Shown here piece after piece: positions 1-11,888 of a DNA stretch of 64,000 nucleotides. The notes beneath the pieces were generated by a model, which did not search any database, was not told the origin of the DNA, and saw only the letters and a list, made by a program, of their open reading frames with translations. The position numbers and the translations under genes were made by a program. How positions within the stretch are numbered: position 1 is the stretch's first letter; the number at the start of each line of letters is the position of its first letter. The stretch is taken from the NCBI RefSeq assembly GCF_000346465.2, contig NC_034009.1, positions 25,090,507 to 25,154,506 on the forward strand. The letters run 5' to 3'. This stretch comes from Prunus persica (lineage: Eukaryota > Streptophyta > Magnoliopsida > Rosales > Rosaceae).

Positions 1-145
1 GAAGGTCTTCATGCTTTCTGAGAGAGGTATCCAGGTTCCTATCCATTTTCTAAGGGAGGCAGGATAGTCATGCAGTTGCCCATAAGCAACGTCCTTTAGG
101 AGACGCATGGCGACAACCAAGGTATCCTACGGGATGTGCAGAACA

Positions 146-253
146 CGCCCGGAGTCCCTCAAGGGGGACCCTGGCACTAGCCAACTTCCTAAGGGGAACC
201 ATCATACGAGATATGCAGAGTACGCCCGAAGTCCCTCAAGGGGGATCCTGGCA
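146..253. repeat. Imperfect direct repeat, 77-bp period
   Basis: A block of about 31 bp (146-176) with the core GTCCCTCAAGGGGGA recurs at 223-253 with two changes, giving a 77-bp period. It lies at the left edge of the window inside the retroelement. No coding potential is convincing across it. Confidence 0.7.
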
Positions 254-475
254 ATCATAAATCTCCAAAGGGAAATGTGCAATCAAAACACAGGTGGGTT
301 ACTCAAGTAGTTCACAAGTCAATATGCAAATTGAAGTTGAAAAAAATAACTGAAATTTCCATAACAAGCTGACCAACCGGCCAAGTTCAACAAAAAGAAT
401 ATGGCTAAATAAGACCAATTATTCTAAACAAGAAAGCAAACTATAAAAGCTGAAAAGAAATAAAGAAGTCTTCAA

Positions 476-2674
476 CTACTCTGAGACGCCAGTAGGAGAC
501 CTCTGATCTGTAGCCTCTTCAGCATTCACCTGACCAGCTACGCCTTCAGCAGCTCCATCTACCTGCTCCATGACATCTGCCATTATCTCGTATACTATGT
601 CTACCTCTGCTTCATCCTCTCTGGTTACCTGCTCTTCAGTTTCTCCTTCCACAGGGGGTGAGTCGGGGCAGAGCGTCTTGATGTCTACGTCGTCAATTGC
701 ATACAAGGGATCAGTCCCATCTGCGCAATGCAAGTAGCCCAACTTGTACGCATCTATGGTGGCTTCAGACTTGGATTCTTTAGCAGACTTATGGTAGGCA
801 TGAAATCTAGCTATGAGTTTATCATAGCTAAGGGAGATGTCAGCATTTTTACGCTCAAGACGAAAGAAGACATCTTTTCGACTAGCCAAATCAGCAGCAG
901 AAGAGTTGAGCTTGGAATCCTTCTCGGTAAGGGAGCTTTTCAGCTCAGATATCATCGCCCTCAAATCAGATGTCTTCTTCTCATAACGGGCCTGCTCGAC
1001 GGAAAGCTGGCTGGCCAATTCAGCATTCTTCTGCTCCAGCTTACTGAGCTGGGCAGAAAAGGGGGCAACAGCAGATGAGTTCCGAATAGTCTCTGCAGCA
1101 AAAACCAGTCCTTTTTGAATTAGATGGAATGTCGCTTCCCATTGTTTTTCCAAGGAAAGGCACGAAAAAGTGCCAAGATCGTCGGCTTGACGGATGTGAT
1201 CAACCAACTCAGCACAGGAGGACGAGTTTGATAGGAAGTTCGTCTTGAGCAGATCAGATACACATGCATCCCTTACAGAGCTAGACTTGTTTACCTTGGG
1301 ACTAACTGCCGGCGCTAAGGAAGAATCCTTAACTCAAGCAGATGACTCTCTCATCTTCTTAGCCTCCACCAACCTCATCTCCAAATAAGTCAATAATGCT
1401 GGATCATGACCAGACCTCCCGCTTCAATCTCCATCTTTTGACTGATACAGACGACTCAAACTTCTAGGAGGAATGTCTGCATCTCTTTGACACTCGGCAA
1501 AACTAGGTCAGACACAAACCGCTTCACGAAGCATATTATGACTTTCGAGCTTGTCAACAGGAGGCTCGGGCAGAACACCCCGAGTACTGCGCATACCACC
1601 AACCATTGTGTTATCTGCACCCATGATATGCTTGACCCTGGCAGATGATGAGGGAGCAGACCCCACTTGAGTCTTCTCAGCAGAAGGAAGCCTTGGTTTC
1701 TTCCTCGATGGAGACCCATCCTTTGCGTGCGAAGAAGTAGCTTCACCTCTTAAAGATTTGGCAGCAGCCTTTCTCTTTGAGAGAGATTCAGCATAACATT
1801 ATTCCTGTCCGCCAAGCAGATCATCAGGGTCAGGACCGTTCTGCTTCCACCTTTCGACATCCTCGGGAAGGGGCAAACCACCGTCTTCCTCCCAGTACTC
1901 ACTCAACAGCCAACGCCACTCACGAAACCTTAGAGGGATGTTCGAAGCACTATGGACCTTAGCCATGTCCGGTCCAAGCTCCAATTGCTTGCTGATGTCA
2001 CTCACTATAAGCAGAAGACAGAAGTTAGTCAACCACACTTCAAGAAATTCAAATAAAATGAGCAGATCAAAAACCGCAAAGAGACATACCATCGCGATAT
2101 TTGATGGGAACAAGTGGGCCATCACCGACGTCGTCGTCCCACCGTCCGCTGACCTCCAACACGTCGTCATGCCAAGCGTGATCCCCTTGACTAAGACCAT
2201 TGAACAGTTTGGCCTTGTAGACGCGAACTTGGGCATACCGCTCGAAGTGCCTCACTTCGAAAAAATAAAAGCACTCTCGCACCGTCAGCTCTAACATGAA
2301 GAAACGACTCAGATTCTCGAAGCACATGATCGCTCGGTAAACGTTTGGAGTACACTGGCTCGAAGCACACCCCATGGCGCAGAATACCTCCTTGAACAGC
2401 TTTGACAGAGGGAATTTGAAGCCCAAGGAGAAATGAAAATTGCGGAAGGTGATGATTCTAGCATCAGGATCATTCGCATCCACCAAAGGCTCGTTGTCAG
2501 TTCGATGTCATCTGGAATGGCAGACGCATAAGCAGCCCGCCACTTCTGGAACTGAGCATTAGTCGTGACACGATGCAAGTTGGCCACGAACTTCTTGCTA
2601 TGCACTATTGAGCCTCCCCATAAATACAAAGGGACCTGAGAGCTTGGAGCCTTGCTACCATCTCCGGAAGACAT
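476..2674 (-). pseudogene. Decayed antisense ORF of the LTR element (coiled-coil, transposon-associated protein)
   Basis: Read on the minus strand, fragments join in order: an N-terminal piece (2674 to about 2500), a frameshift into a globular region rich in aromatic residues (about 2486-2067), a segment ending at a stop near 1799, a broken Ser/Lys-rich stretch (about 1790-1300), and a C-terminal block (1207-476) whose first half is a clear coiled coil with an acidic tail. The globular region resembles plant transposon-associated proteins that I know only as unnamed predictions. It is opposite in strand to the LTR and its TATA box, as in the antisense extra ORFs reported in some plant Gypsy elements. 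Several stops and at least one frameshift make it non-functional as it stands. Confidence 0.55.
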
Positions 2675-3589
2675 GGTTGATCAACGGGTAGCTGCAAAAA
2701 GAAAAAATTTCTGCAAGTTAGAATGCAAGAAAAATTTGCAAAGCAAAAAAAAAAAAAAAAAAAAAAAGCAGCAGTAACAAACAAAAAGAAAAAAAAAGAA
2801 TTTGAGATGTTTGGATCAGCAAAAGTCGAAGGGAGTCAGCCCAGCAGGTGCTCCAGTGTGCAGCCCAGCAGCAGTCGCGGCCCAGCTCGCGCCTCCAGCT
2901 CAGCACGTGTCAGCCAGCCCGTCGACTCCATCCCAGCGCTCCTACGCCCGTGCAACGCACGAGGCCCACTTCTTCCGCCTGGCCCGTTCGTTCCAAACCC
3001 GCACCCCATGCGAAGGCCCAGCTCGTGTCCACGTTAGGCCAAAGCCCAGCTCCGCCTCTACTAGCGCGAGCCCACTTCACGCACCAAGCCTGGAGCCTCC
3101 AGACCTCCATGCTCGAGCCCAAAGCGTGCAGCCTCAAGCCTGCCAGCCTCCCAACGTCTCCAGCCATGCTTCAAGGCATAGTTACGCACCCCTTTCAGCT
3201 CCCCTCATCGACTAGAAGGCATGGTCCAAGCTGCCAAAAGTCAGAGACACAAAGGAAAAAATTCTTTCCATCAAATTACCTTGGATGGGATGCAAAGATG
3301 AAGTCTCAAGCACGCTGAAAAATTCTCCAAAGTCTTCTCTCTCTCACTAACGAATTTGGAGGAGTAGATTTCTGATGTGAAGAATAATTTGGAGGAGCCC
3401 TACATTTAAAAGGAGCAAAATTCCTTGACCTACAAGGAAGCTCAAACCCTTTCCAATTGGGTGTTCATAAAATTGGCAAGTCAAAACACCTCCTCTACTC
3501 GGGAGTCCAGGTCCACGAAGGAAGCCCAATTACAGCTGGACAGCCCAACAGATAATTTACATCTCCTACATGCCACCACGCGCTATGCA
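2675..3589. other. Noncoding stretch of the retroelement with poly-A run and C-rich segment
   Basis: This stretch holds an A run at about 2745-2767 followed by a strongly C-biased segment (about 2830-3210, with repeated CAGCC and GCCCA words) that is open in several frames but has no recognisable protein. It probably is the leader of the antisense ORF or filler before the polypurine tract. Confidence 0.5.
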
Positions 3590-3603
3590 GAAGCTGGGGG
3601 GCA

Positions 3604-4304
3604 TTTGTGGAAACCGAATTAAATCAGACCCTAGGTCAAATAATTCCTTCCATTTGGGGATTATTTGACCTAATTGCGAATTAATCAACCTAATTGAGAG
3701 TTCCTCGATTTAATTGGGGATTACCCAATTAAATGGAACGTTACCTAATTTGGTTGAGAATTGATTTGATTCATACCACAATTCCCAATTAAATGAGGAG
3801 TTACCTAATTAAATTAGGATTTGATTTGATACCTACCACAATTAGGGATTTGATTTACCCTAATAAATCAAATCCCTAATTAATCAAATCAATTCCAAAT
3901 AGGGGAGGAATAATTCCCTTCCATCTACGGAATTATTCCTCTGAAACCCTAGCCTCCAAGACCACTATAAAAGGATAGCCACACACAAGGGTTGAGGTAC
4001 GTCTGAAATCTCTACTGAAACTCTGCAGAAAATTCCTCTCAAACCCTAGCCACCTATTTTCTCTCTCTCTTTTACATAAGGCTCCGGCCGCCCAGTTTAC
4101 ACCTTAAACACATCTCCGTACCCTGGTTAGCTAGTGTTTATCTTACAAACTCTTGAACTAATTTAGGCATTGGATGGCCTTTGGCCAATACCCCCGGGTG
4201 TGGTCCTTTTATTTGTTCTATTTTGCAGGGAGAAAGAGGCAGCAAAGTAGAAAGGAGAATCTTCCCAATCGAATATTCTCGTGGAGAAATTTGCTCCCAC
4301 AACA
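3604..4304 (+). repeat. 3' long terminal repeat
   Basis: The LTR starts next to the polypurine tract at about 3604 and ends with CCCACAACA at 4304; its ends are loosely inverted (TTGTGG against CCACAA). The interior at 3650-3910 is an AT-rich series of short repeats built on words such as ATTTGAT, AATTAAAT and TACCTAATT. A TATA box at 3964 and a pyrimidine-rich segment (about 4050-4075) follow. Confidence 0.6.
3964..3973 (+). promoter_or_regulatory. LTR TATA box
   Basis: CTATAAAAGG is a strong plant TATA element. It sits inside the LTR, and the following 100 bp are pyrimidine-rich, as expected near a transcription start. It supports rightward orientation of the retroelement. Confidence 0.55.
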
Positions 4305-4849
4305 TCCTCCTTCAAGCTAACATAAGCCTCCATTTCTTCTAGCCCAAACTACGTAGCTCATGACTCATGCCAGGACTTAGAAATAGATAAATATATCAAG
4401 CTAGTCGACTGAATAGAAGAAGACCGCGCACCAATATTTCAAGCTAGTTGTCAACAACAAATAATTTGCCACCCAATTAACCATCAGGGGGGAGACACAT
4501 GTTGTGTTTATGTTTCATTAGCTTTTCTCATTCATGTGGAGTTATGCTTTTGGAAACTTGTGTAATAATTAGGCGGAGACTTTGAAATGATGCTCGAGTG
4601 GACGCCAGGGCACCTCTATTTCCATCTTAGTACAATTTGTGAATCACAACTAAAGTGATCATGGAAGTGCACCCATTGTTTTAGACTTTGTATATACTAA
4701 TATTCAAAGTGTAGGCCTTAATTGAGAAGAGCTCGAAGATTAAAACTTGATATTATAATTTTGTTACACATAACACAAACATATTAGTTATATAGGGAAA
4801 TTTGTAACACAAACATACAGTTACACACAAGGAAATTTATTTCTTTAGC
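4305..4849. other. Intergenic, presumed 3' region of the BAHD gene
   Basis: AT-rich sequence with no convincing ORF. The part near 4700-4849 is probably the 3' UTR of the minus-strand acyltransferase. A short direct repeat (AACACAAACATA, about 4772 and 4807) is the only structure noticed. Confidence 0.4.
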
Positions 4850-6166
4850 TTAGCAGCACCCGACCGTTGGAGCAACATAGGAGAGTAACTCGCTATCACA
4901 TTCAAACTTAGCCATGACTTCCTCCTCCAAACTAACATATGCCTCTATTCCACCACCCTCTTTTGTGTCCATGAAAAGCACAACGTTCTTGTAGGTGAGT
5001 GAGGGTGAGCCGACCCACGTAGGCCTTCCCCAACCAAAATCATTGTCATAAAGAGGAAATCTACAATAGCTACTAAAGCTAAGTAACGTACCCATCTCTC
5101 CTCTCTTAAAACTATCAGCTTGTTTCTTCATCACACCCAAGTGCTCATCATCTTGCTTTTGTAGTTTCTTCACGTACTCATTGTCTATCTTGCCTACTGC
5201 TTCTCGTACCGCCTGGATCACCACGTCGTGACCACATTCTTCATCGCCACCACTACTTGGAATTTGTAGTGGAGCTGTCATGGAGATACAAAAAAGATTC
5301 CCAAAAAAACTTTGAGGCAATGGTGGATCAAACCTCGAACGCAAGTTCACAGCATGGATCACCCTATACAACTTGTTCATGGTACAATCCGTTGTAGCCG
5401 CCACGAACCGACTCCATACAAAAGTGGATAAGGTTTCAACTCGTGTTAGGCGTTTCTGCAAGTGCATATTGTGTCCATATCTTGCTCGGAGGTTCTCTAT
5501 TTGAGAGGAATCAAACACGAACCGCTTTGTTACCCTATCCTTTGTGATTCCAACGCCGCCATCATATGCAATATTAAACTCCTTTGGTGGGAAGAGGGTG
5601 GATGAAATAAACTCCGGAGGGTTTATGTTGGCTTTGTCTCCACGAGCAATGGCTGCCCAAATTTTGCTGAACATGAAATACGACAACCCATCAGCAATCT
5701 TATGAGAAATGCATTGACCAATTGCAAAGCCTCCACATTGAAATATGTTGAGCTGGACCCCTAAGGGAAATGAATTGGTAATATCATCAAGTTCGAAGGG
5801 CATGAACTTGTTGAGCTCGCCAGGGATAGGGTTATTAAGAACATCAGAGAGTGTGCAATCCAGTACTCGAGCTTCAAAGAAAGGGATGCCCTCATCGTTG
5901 CAATGCATGAACTGGTTGTGCTTGATGCGTCCGGCTAGAGGGTAGAAAAGGGTTAAGACCTCGGATAATGAGTTCTTGAGGTGATTGGATATTTCAGTGA
6001 TGTTGAATTGTGTCTTGGCTTTGTGCTCATAGAAGAGGAGCAAAGGGTTGTAGACTTGGGGAGCTATTTGATCAAGAAAGGAGAATTGGTAGTGGCAAAG
6101 ATGGTCAGGGGTTGGAGAAGATGGTTTGATTATCTCCTTGGAGATCACTTCAACTTCAACCTTCAT
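4850..6166 (-). CDS. BAHD-family acyltransferase (vinorine synthase-like)
   Basis: A single uninterrupted exon encodes 438 residues, normal length for plant BAHD acyltransferases, which move an acyl group from acyl-CoA to an alcohol or amine of a specialised metabolite, usually in the cytosol. The catalytic HxxxD motif is HKIAD at residues 155-159 and the structural DFGWG motif is at 376-380; both are perfect. The N terminus (VEVISKEIIKPSSPTPDH) and the YPLAGR motif near residue 75 are typical. The general pattern is that of the vinorine synthase/deacetylvindoline acetyltransferase-like clade, but substrate cannot be told from sequence. The start is the first Met, just before the conserved N-terminal strand. 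A TATA element lies about 105 bp upstream. No sign of decay. Confidence 0.95.
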   Translation of the reverse strand: MKVEVEVISKEIIKPSSPTPDHLCHYQFSFLDQIAPQVYNPLLLFYEHKAKTQFNITEISNHLKNSLSEVLTLFYPLAGRIKHNQFMHCNDEGIPFFEARVLDCTLSDVLNNPIPGELNKFMPFELDDITNSFPLGVQLNIFQCGGFAIGQCISHKIADGLSYFMFSKIWAAIARGDKANINPPEFISSTLFPPKEFNIAYDGGVGITKDRVTKRFVFDSSQIENLRARYGHNMHLQKRLTRVETLSTFVWSRFVAATTDCTMNKLYRVIHAVNLRSRFDPPLPQSFFGNLFCISMTAPLQIPSSGGDEECGHDVVIQAVREAVGKIDNEYVKKLQKQDDEHLGVMKKQADSFKRGEMGTLLSFSSYCRFPLYDNDFGWGRPTWVGSPSLTYKNVVLFMDTKEGGGIEAYVSLEEEVMAKFECDSELLSYVAPTVGCC

Positions 6167-6269
6167 TAATCTTCCCGTATCCTAATTAATCAATTCGATA
6201 GCGCTAATTAATAAGAGAAAGGTTGTGTTTGATTAATGTTGATGGTGTGGTTCTGCATGTATCACCACC

Positions 6270-6281
6270 TATATATATACA
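6270..6281 (-). promoter_or_regulatory. Candidate TATA box of the BAHD gene
   Basis: An alternating TA tract (TATATATATA) lies about 105 bp upstream of the acyltransferase start codon on the minus strand, a usual plant distance for TATA plus a short leader. The tract could also be a simple microsatellite. Confidence 0.4.
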
Positions 6282-6284
6282 TAG

Positions 6285-8769
6285 AGAGTGAGAGATGGAT
6301 GAGAACTCGAATTCGAATTCTTGATTATGTGATTCTGTTCATACCCTTGAGTGTAGGTCGACCAGAAAGAAAAAGTTGTTCAACTATTGTTTGATTGTGC
6401 GTGGTTCTATGGTGATATGGGATGAAAGAATGATCACAAGATAGACTTGGAAGTTTTCTCATCGATTAATTTGTATATATTATATTCAAATTTCAACTTC
6501 TCGTGATGCATGCATAGTAGCTTTCCACTTGGTGATCTGTGACCTTCTTGTCACTTGTATAGATTTCCTTTTTGAGGAGAACAAAAGAGGAAATCTTTTC
6601 CTCCACAAGTTGTGATGTCACTTTTTCTGTTTCAGTTATGATTTAGATTGGCTACCTAATATGATTTAGATCAAATTTCAACTTAAACATATAATTCACA
6701 TTTTAACAAGTGGTATTAAACCTAACTAATTCGAAAATCAGGTTCAAGAGGTAATGTCGCAAGAATTTGACTGCATTTCAAACATGTAGAGATTACGTTC
6801 TTGTTGGAAATGATCACAAAACTAATGATCACTTTTGTAGATTTTTCGTTCGGCCACTCATCAGAAACTCGGAAATCGCATTCACTAGGAATCACATTGA
6901 CTTTTGTAGACTTAAAGATCATTCTAATTTATGCATTCATTTCCAAAACAGACCATTCTAATTTATTTTTATTTTATTTGAGAAAGATCAGGTACGCTCA
7001 TCATTCATCCGTCCACTACAAATTTCTCTTCTCAAAATCATTAACAAAACTTATGTTAAGCTCCTCATCATCAGTTATCAAATTTATGTATCCATCCATG
7101 CTACTTTTCTTTTGTAGGCCTCTATAATTCCTTCCCCTACATCTAGCAAATATAAAGGGAAAAAAAAGCGTACACGCAATCGTCTCTATAGATTCTATAT
7201 AATTTTAGAATAGATCATTACTTACTGGGCTAGCTATACTCTACTCTCCCCATACTATCAATCTAGGGATATATAGTTTGGTAATTTTTTTTAAAAGAAC
7301 TAGCCAGGCATCGTGCCGACATGGATTTAAGATGAGATAATCATATTTTTGTTTGTCGACCTGATATCACGTTAATTAAAATGCGAGCATTCAATTCAAA
7401 ATCAATTGATAATGGTTGAAGAGGTCTAGTATGTTTAAGCTCCTTGTATTAGGTTTCCATCTCCTTATATTAGGTTTCCACAACAACCTTCAACCTCACC
7501 CTAAGTATTCATCAATTAATTAGTGTACAACTTTACTCTTAAAATTAATTAATCAATTTTTATCTAAAGCTAAATGAACCCTAAAATTAACTGAGTACAC
7601 CTTAATATTTAAATCAAAATGTAAAATTAACTACGTACACCCGATTTAACTACCAAAAATACCCCTGATACACCCTAATACACTCTATCACACAATATCC
7701 TAAACCAGATTTCTCTTTTTACATGAATTTATGCCTTCTTTTCTGATTTTGGAATTGCATCAAAATCTTTAATTTCGTAAGTTGTGGAAGTAGATTTGCT
7801 ATCTCTTTCAATTCAAAGTTTGATTCTTGTAAATCCTTGTGCTACCTCCTTCTCTTCTCTCTCTGCTCCTTGTTTCTCCTCCTTTTCTTGTTTTTTTTTG
7901 GGGGTCAAATAGCAATAGAAAGCAAAGCAAGGGCGGCAAAGCCAAACCCAGGTACAACCTCAGAACTACAAAAGTGTCAAGTACACCAACTAAAACCCAA
8001 GGACATGAGCTCAACACTGAAAAGGTAAAAACACATAAATTAGTATGAGTTCATGCATGACGTACGATTGAAAGAGATCAATTATTGAAAATATACTCAA
8101 AGAATTAACTAATTAATTAAGAGCCATGCCTAGTAAACCAAGTATATTTTCAAGCTTGATGTCTGGACACGTATAATGAAGGAGAAGCAAATGCACGAAA
8201 TTATTTAGGTGTAATATTGGACTTATTTACATCTCAGGGCTTTAGATATAACGCAAACTTGCATGAATATGCATGGGCCATGAATGATTAAGGCAGCATT
8301 CAATTAATGGTTTTATCACCAACTACTAAGAGAATTTCCAGCAGTGGAGCTCGTGGGGGGAGGTGGGATTCAACAACATGGGCTGGCCTGAGCGTTAATT
8401 CGAGTGTTGATGCTTACGTCAGCGTGCTGACGTTACGACGACGTCAATTCTGGTGTTTAAATTTGCACGCGCCAACATTAAAAAAATTTGAACGCGCTGC
8501 TATAGTGCCCGCCAACGGTTATGTGCCACGTGTCGCGTCCTGGACTTTCTAATCAAAATTTTTGCTCCAATTCAACGGCACCCAATTTTTATGCAATAAA
8601 AAAATCAGAAAATTTTTATAAAAAATACCAAATTTTTTTTCTATAAATACCAACCAATACTCTTCACTTTTAACACCAAATCCTCATACATTTTCTTCTC
8701 CTTCTACTATTATTCACTTTCTACTCAATAATTTTTTCACTTTCAAGTTGTATTTTTCTCTATCATATT
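6285..8769. other. AT-rich intergenic region, no gene seen
   Basis: About 2.5 kb between the BAHD gene and a decayed transposon ORF. Short ORFs here (for example around 6720-7130 and 7800-8050) show no recognisable protein. From about 8300 to 8770 the sequence has motifs such as GACGTTACGACGACGTC and probably is the 5' noncoding part of the PIF-like relic that follows, but I could not fix its terminal repeats. Confidence 0.4.
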
Positions 8770-9897
8770 ATGGCTTCTTCTAGTGAAACCGGAGGGGCAT
8801 GGAGCATAATGGAAGATGTTTTGTTGTGTAAGTGTTGGGTCCAAATTAGTCATTGTCCCGTAAAGGGCAATGAGATGAAATTTTGTCATATGTGAAAAAA
8901 AATTCATCAAGAAATTTGTGAAATGGCAATTGGTTCGACCCGTATGGAAATGTCATTATCTAATAGGTGGAAAATTCTTAATAAAGAGTTGGCGAAATAG
9001 AGAGATGCCTTGGCAAAAGCGATGGACAACCATAGAAGCGGGGAAAACCTTAGCAATGAGGTAAATTATTTGTAATTTTCCTTTTATTAATTTCTATGTC
9101 ATATTAAATTTTATTTAAATGTTTCTTGCAATTTATATATTTTGTTAATATTTCTTGCATTTCTAATAAAGTGTTAAAATTTCTTGCATTTTCATTATTG
9201 TTTTATACTTGTTGCATTGCCAATATTTTTTAAAGTTTTTTGCATTTCCAATTTTTTGATATACTTGTTGCATTGTCAATATTTTCTAAAGTTTCTTACA
9301 TTTTCATTTATATATATATATATATATATTATGCAAACACAAATGTGGTATGGTGTTACTAGGCAACGCAAAAAAACCTTCAGCCATACCCAATGTTGGG
9401 AGGCGGTGAAGAATTGTAAGGGATTCCGAATTATTCCAACGGGTCCGACGGTGGTGTTGAACGAGACGCCACTCCATGATTCACGGGCATCGGATTCGCC
9501 TATGGATTCGCCGATGAGTCAAAACTCACCTATCAAAAAGGAGCTAAGGCCTATTGGGAGGAAGGCGGCGAAGGCGAAGAGAGGGAGTAATTCTACCAAG
9601 AATGCATCTAAATTTTTGGAGGAAATTTCAAGGCACCAAGCCATGAGAATTGAAATGTATATGAAAACCCAAGAGCATGATAGGGCAATGCAACTAGAAT
9701 ATGAAAAAGAAAGGGAGTATGTACGCCAACAAAACATTGAAAAAACGGATCGGGAAACTATGGTCATGGATACAAGCCATATGTCCCCTAAAACAAAACA
9801 ATTTTAGAAGCTAGAACGAAGGGATGTTATGAGACGAAGACTTTTTCGTGACAATGGACCTAGCAACACGGATTGGTTAAATGATCAAAACCATTAA
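8770..9897 (+). pseudogene. Decayed PIF/Harbinger ORF1-like (Myb/SANT-type, NAM-associated C-terminal) gene
   Basis: Exon 1 (8770 to about 9060) encodes a SANT-like start (ASSSETGGAWSIMEDVLLCK); in-frame stops are TGA at 8893-8895 and TAG at 8998-9000. Exon 2 (about 9340-9897) encodes the segment with CWEAVKNCKGFRIIP, then a basic linker and the charged helical C-terminal region often annotated 'NAM-associated' or 'glutathione S-transferase T3-like' in plant genomes. A third stop, at 9805-9807, precedes the last 29 codons. The intron carries a (TA)n tract near 9310-9330, and no clear AG acceptor precedes the second exon. In intact families such proteins are thought to help PIF/Harbinger transposases bind DNA. 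No partner transposase lies nearby. Confidence 0.7.
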
Positions 9898-11157
9898 GTT
9901 AGTTTGCTTGCCTTTCATTTCATTGTATTTTTTGTTTTGTTTAAAAAATTAGTGGTAATTCATGTATTTTATTTTATTAGTTGTATTGATTTTCTTTTAG
10001 TGAATAAAGAAAATATTCAACAAAATTCCTTTTTATTCAAAATATTCTATCATAAAAAGCAAACCACAACCAAAACATAAAAAATAAACAAACCACAACC
10101 AAAGCATTAAAAAAAAAACAAAGCATAACTAAAAATACAACATAAACATAATAAATTTAAAAAACATCTTCACTTCACTTCATTTACCTTCTTATCCGAT
10201 ATGAATAGTATTGACATTTAGGAACCCAAAAATATTATCCGAAAATATTATCCAAATTAATTGTTTAAGTAAAAAAATTGTGAAAAAAAATAAATAAATA
10301 AATAGTATTTATCATGACAAAGGACAACTGCTGGAAACACACATTATTTAATATGACAAGGGCAGCCACCATTCACGTAAATAATAACTGCCCTAACCCC
10401 CAAACAAGAGACAACTACTAAAAGTGATCTAAAGTCAAATCTGATGGATAGCGTACGGAATCTATCATGAACATCACTTTTCAAATGTGATAATTTGTGG
10501 TTTGCGTGAAGCAATATCTTTCCTATGTCATCAATAATAATTAAATATCTAACACAGTACTACATCAACTATATAGCTATAAGATTAGTGGGATTTCTCT
10601 ATCTGTTGTTGAAAAAGATTCCAAATTTGAATCTACATTCTCCGCGTATTGATTACAAATTTGAATCTACATTCTACGTATATTGATTAAAAATATAAAA
10701 GTAAAAGCTTTTGTATCATATACTGTTGCACTTATAAAGACCCAACCACCCAGGTGACAGAAATTTATTTATATAACTTATTAACATAATCTATGATTTT
10801 ACTATTGTGATGAAGGATTTCGAGTCTATTTAAAATTTGTGCATTTTAGCACATCCAAACCATATAAAATATAATAACAAATTATAAAAGCAGAGAAATG
10901 CACCACTTCTAAATATAAACACTCACGATTTTGTGAAGAGATATCTAGATAACAGAATTGAATTAGTGCATTAAAACCAGATGAGTACCAAAGTATATAA
11001 GTGGTAGGACAGTAGTAACGAAAGCAACGGCAAGCTAACTCCGAAGTCCAAATCCAAACAATTAATAGCAATACCTACATGAGAAAAGCACAGAAATATA
11101 TAGTAGAAAATATACCAGGTTAAATTAGCAATCAAGTCTTTGCTTTTGTCAGGATTG
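9898..11157. other. AT-rich intergenic region with a 34-bp tandem duplication
   Basis: No gene is visible. A 34-bp unit starting AAATTTGAATCTACATTCT is tandemly duplicated at 10623-10690 with a few changes. The remainder is low-complexity AT-rich DNA. Confidence 0.4.
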
Positions 11158-11481
11158 GAGTCTCTTTCTATTAAGGGATCCTTTAAATAAATTATTTGAG
11201 GGACGCTCTTTAGGATACCCTACAAAAAAAATTTCAGTGATCCAAACCATCTATTTTTTAGGTCTTCATTCATAAATCATCCTTACAAGAAAGTACTAAA
11301 ATTTCAATAACTCAGTTGAGTAGTCAAATGATATCGAATTCAAGTGATTTTTTGTAAAGATGATCTTTGAATGAGTATCTACAAAATAGACAGTTTGAAT
11401 TAGTGAAATACAATCCGGAGTGGGCCTTACAAGAGGTATCTCTCAAATAAGCTTATTTGAGGGATCCCTCAATGGAAGCTC
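11158..11481. mobile_element. Foldback MITE, about 324 bp
   Basis: The left half (11158 to about 11295) is an imperfect inverted copy of the right half (about 11345-11481). The terminal 50 bp pair through GAGGGATCC-like words, and the inner parts pair through stretches around AAACCATCTATTTT and AAACTGTCTATTTT. Nearly the whole element could fold into one hairpin. No matching target duplication was found next to the ends, so the superfamily is uncertain. Confidence 0.6.
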
Positions 11482-11612
11482 TATATGTACTTGTTGAAGC
11501 GTTATAGCTTTAATGTATCTAATGACACAGTTAAAGAATTGGTCTGTAGAATATTTGGTCAAAGGCTTCATCACATAGTTAATTATACTAACGTAATCAA
11601 CCAGTCTTACTC

Positions 11613-11613
11613 T

Positions 11614-11649
<36 letters not shown>

Positions 11650-11738
11650 TGTGTAAATATATAATTACTAATGTAATCAACCAGTCTTTTTTGTTTGTGT
11701 GAGAGAGAGAGAGAGAGAGTGTGTGTGTGTGTGCGCGC
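11613..11738. repeat. Compound dinucleotide microsatellites
   Basis: Two compound tracts, (TG)n-(AG)n near 11613-11655 and (AG)n-(TG)n near 11698-11738, flank a short unique spacer. Around each, the phrase CTAATGTAATCAACCAGTCTT (or a close variant) is duplicated, so the whole cassette is a local duplication of about 87 bp. Confidence 0.75.
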
Positions 11739-11888
11739 ACGCATGAATATATATAGTGTATTAGTGTTCCCGTTTTCATTGAAGTTGATGATATATAGTG
11801 TATTAGTGTACCATGAGCAAAACCAAGTGCAACAACAGAACAAATGATGATGATTCTAACCTATGTGTACCTTTTTGTTATATTAAAG

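Larger units (their letters stand above)
1..4304 (+). mobile_element. LTR retrotransposon, 3' portion (5' end outside window)
   Basis: A purine-rich tract ending in GGGGGG (about 3590-3600) directly precedes a block of about 700 bp that begins near TGTGG and ends in CCCACAACA. That block has a TATA box on the plus strand, so it reads as a 3' LTR of an element oriented to the right. No reverse transcriptase or integrase is visible in the window. The only coding-like sequence is an antisense, decayed ORF at 476-2674. The arrangement fits a large non-autonomous derivative, or the tail of a Gypsy-type element with an extra antisense ORF between pol and the 3' LTR. The 5' LTR and target duplication cannot be seen, so the left boundary is unknown. 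Confidence 0.65.

Noticed and set aside
2723..3318. Overlapping plus-strand ORFs of 104-156 residues
   Set aside because: Three frames are open together because of C-rich sequence without A/T stops; composition is Pro/Ser/Ala-rich with no motif.
6722..7127. Overlapping ORFs of 64-108 residues
   Set aside because: Short, on both strands, no recognisable similarity or splice structure; left as intergenic.
8307..8552. 81-codon ORF upstream of the PIF-like relic
   Set aside because: No homology recognised, and it lies where noncoding sequence of the relic is expected.
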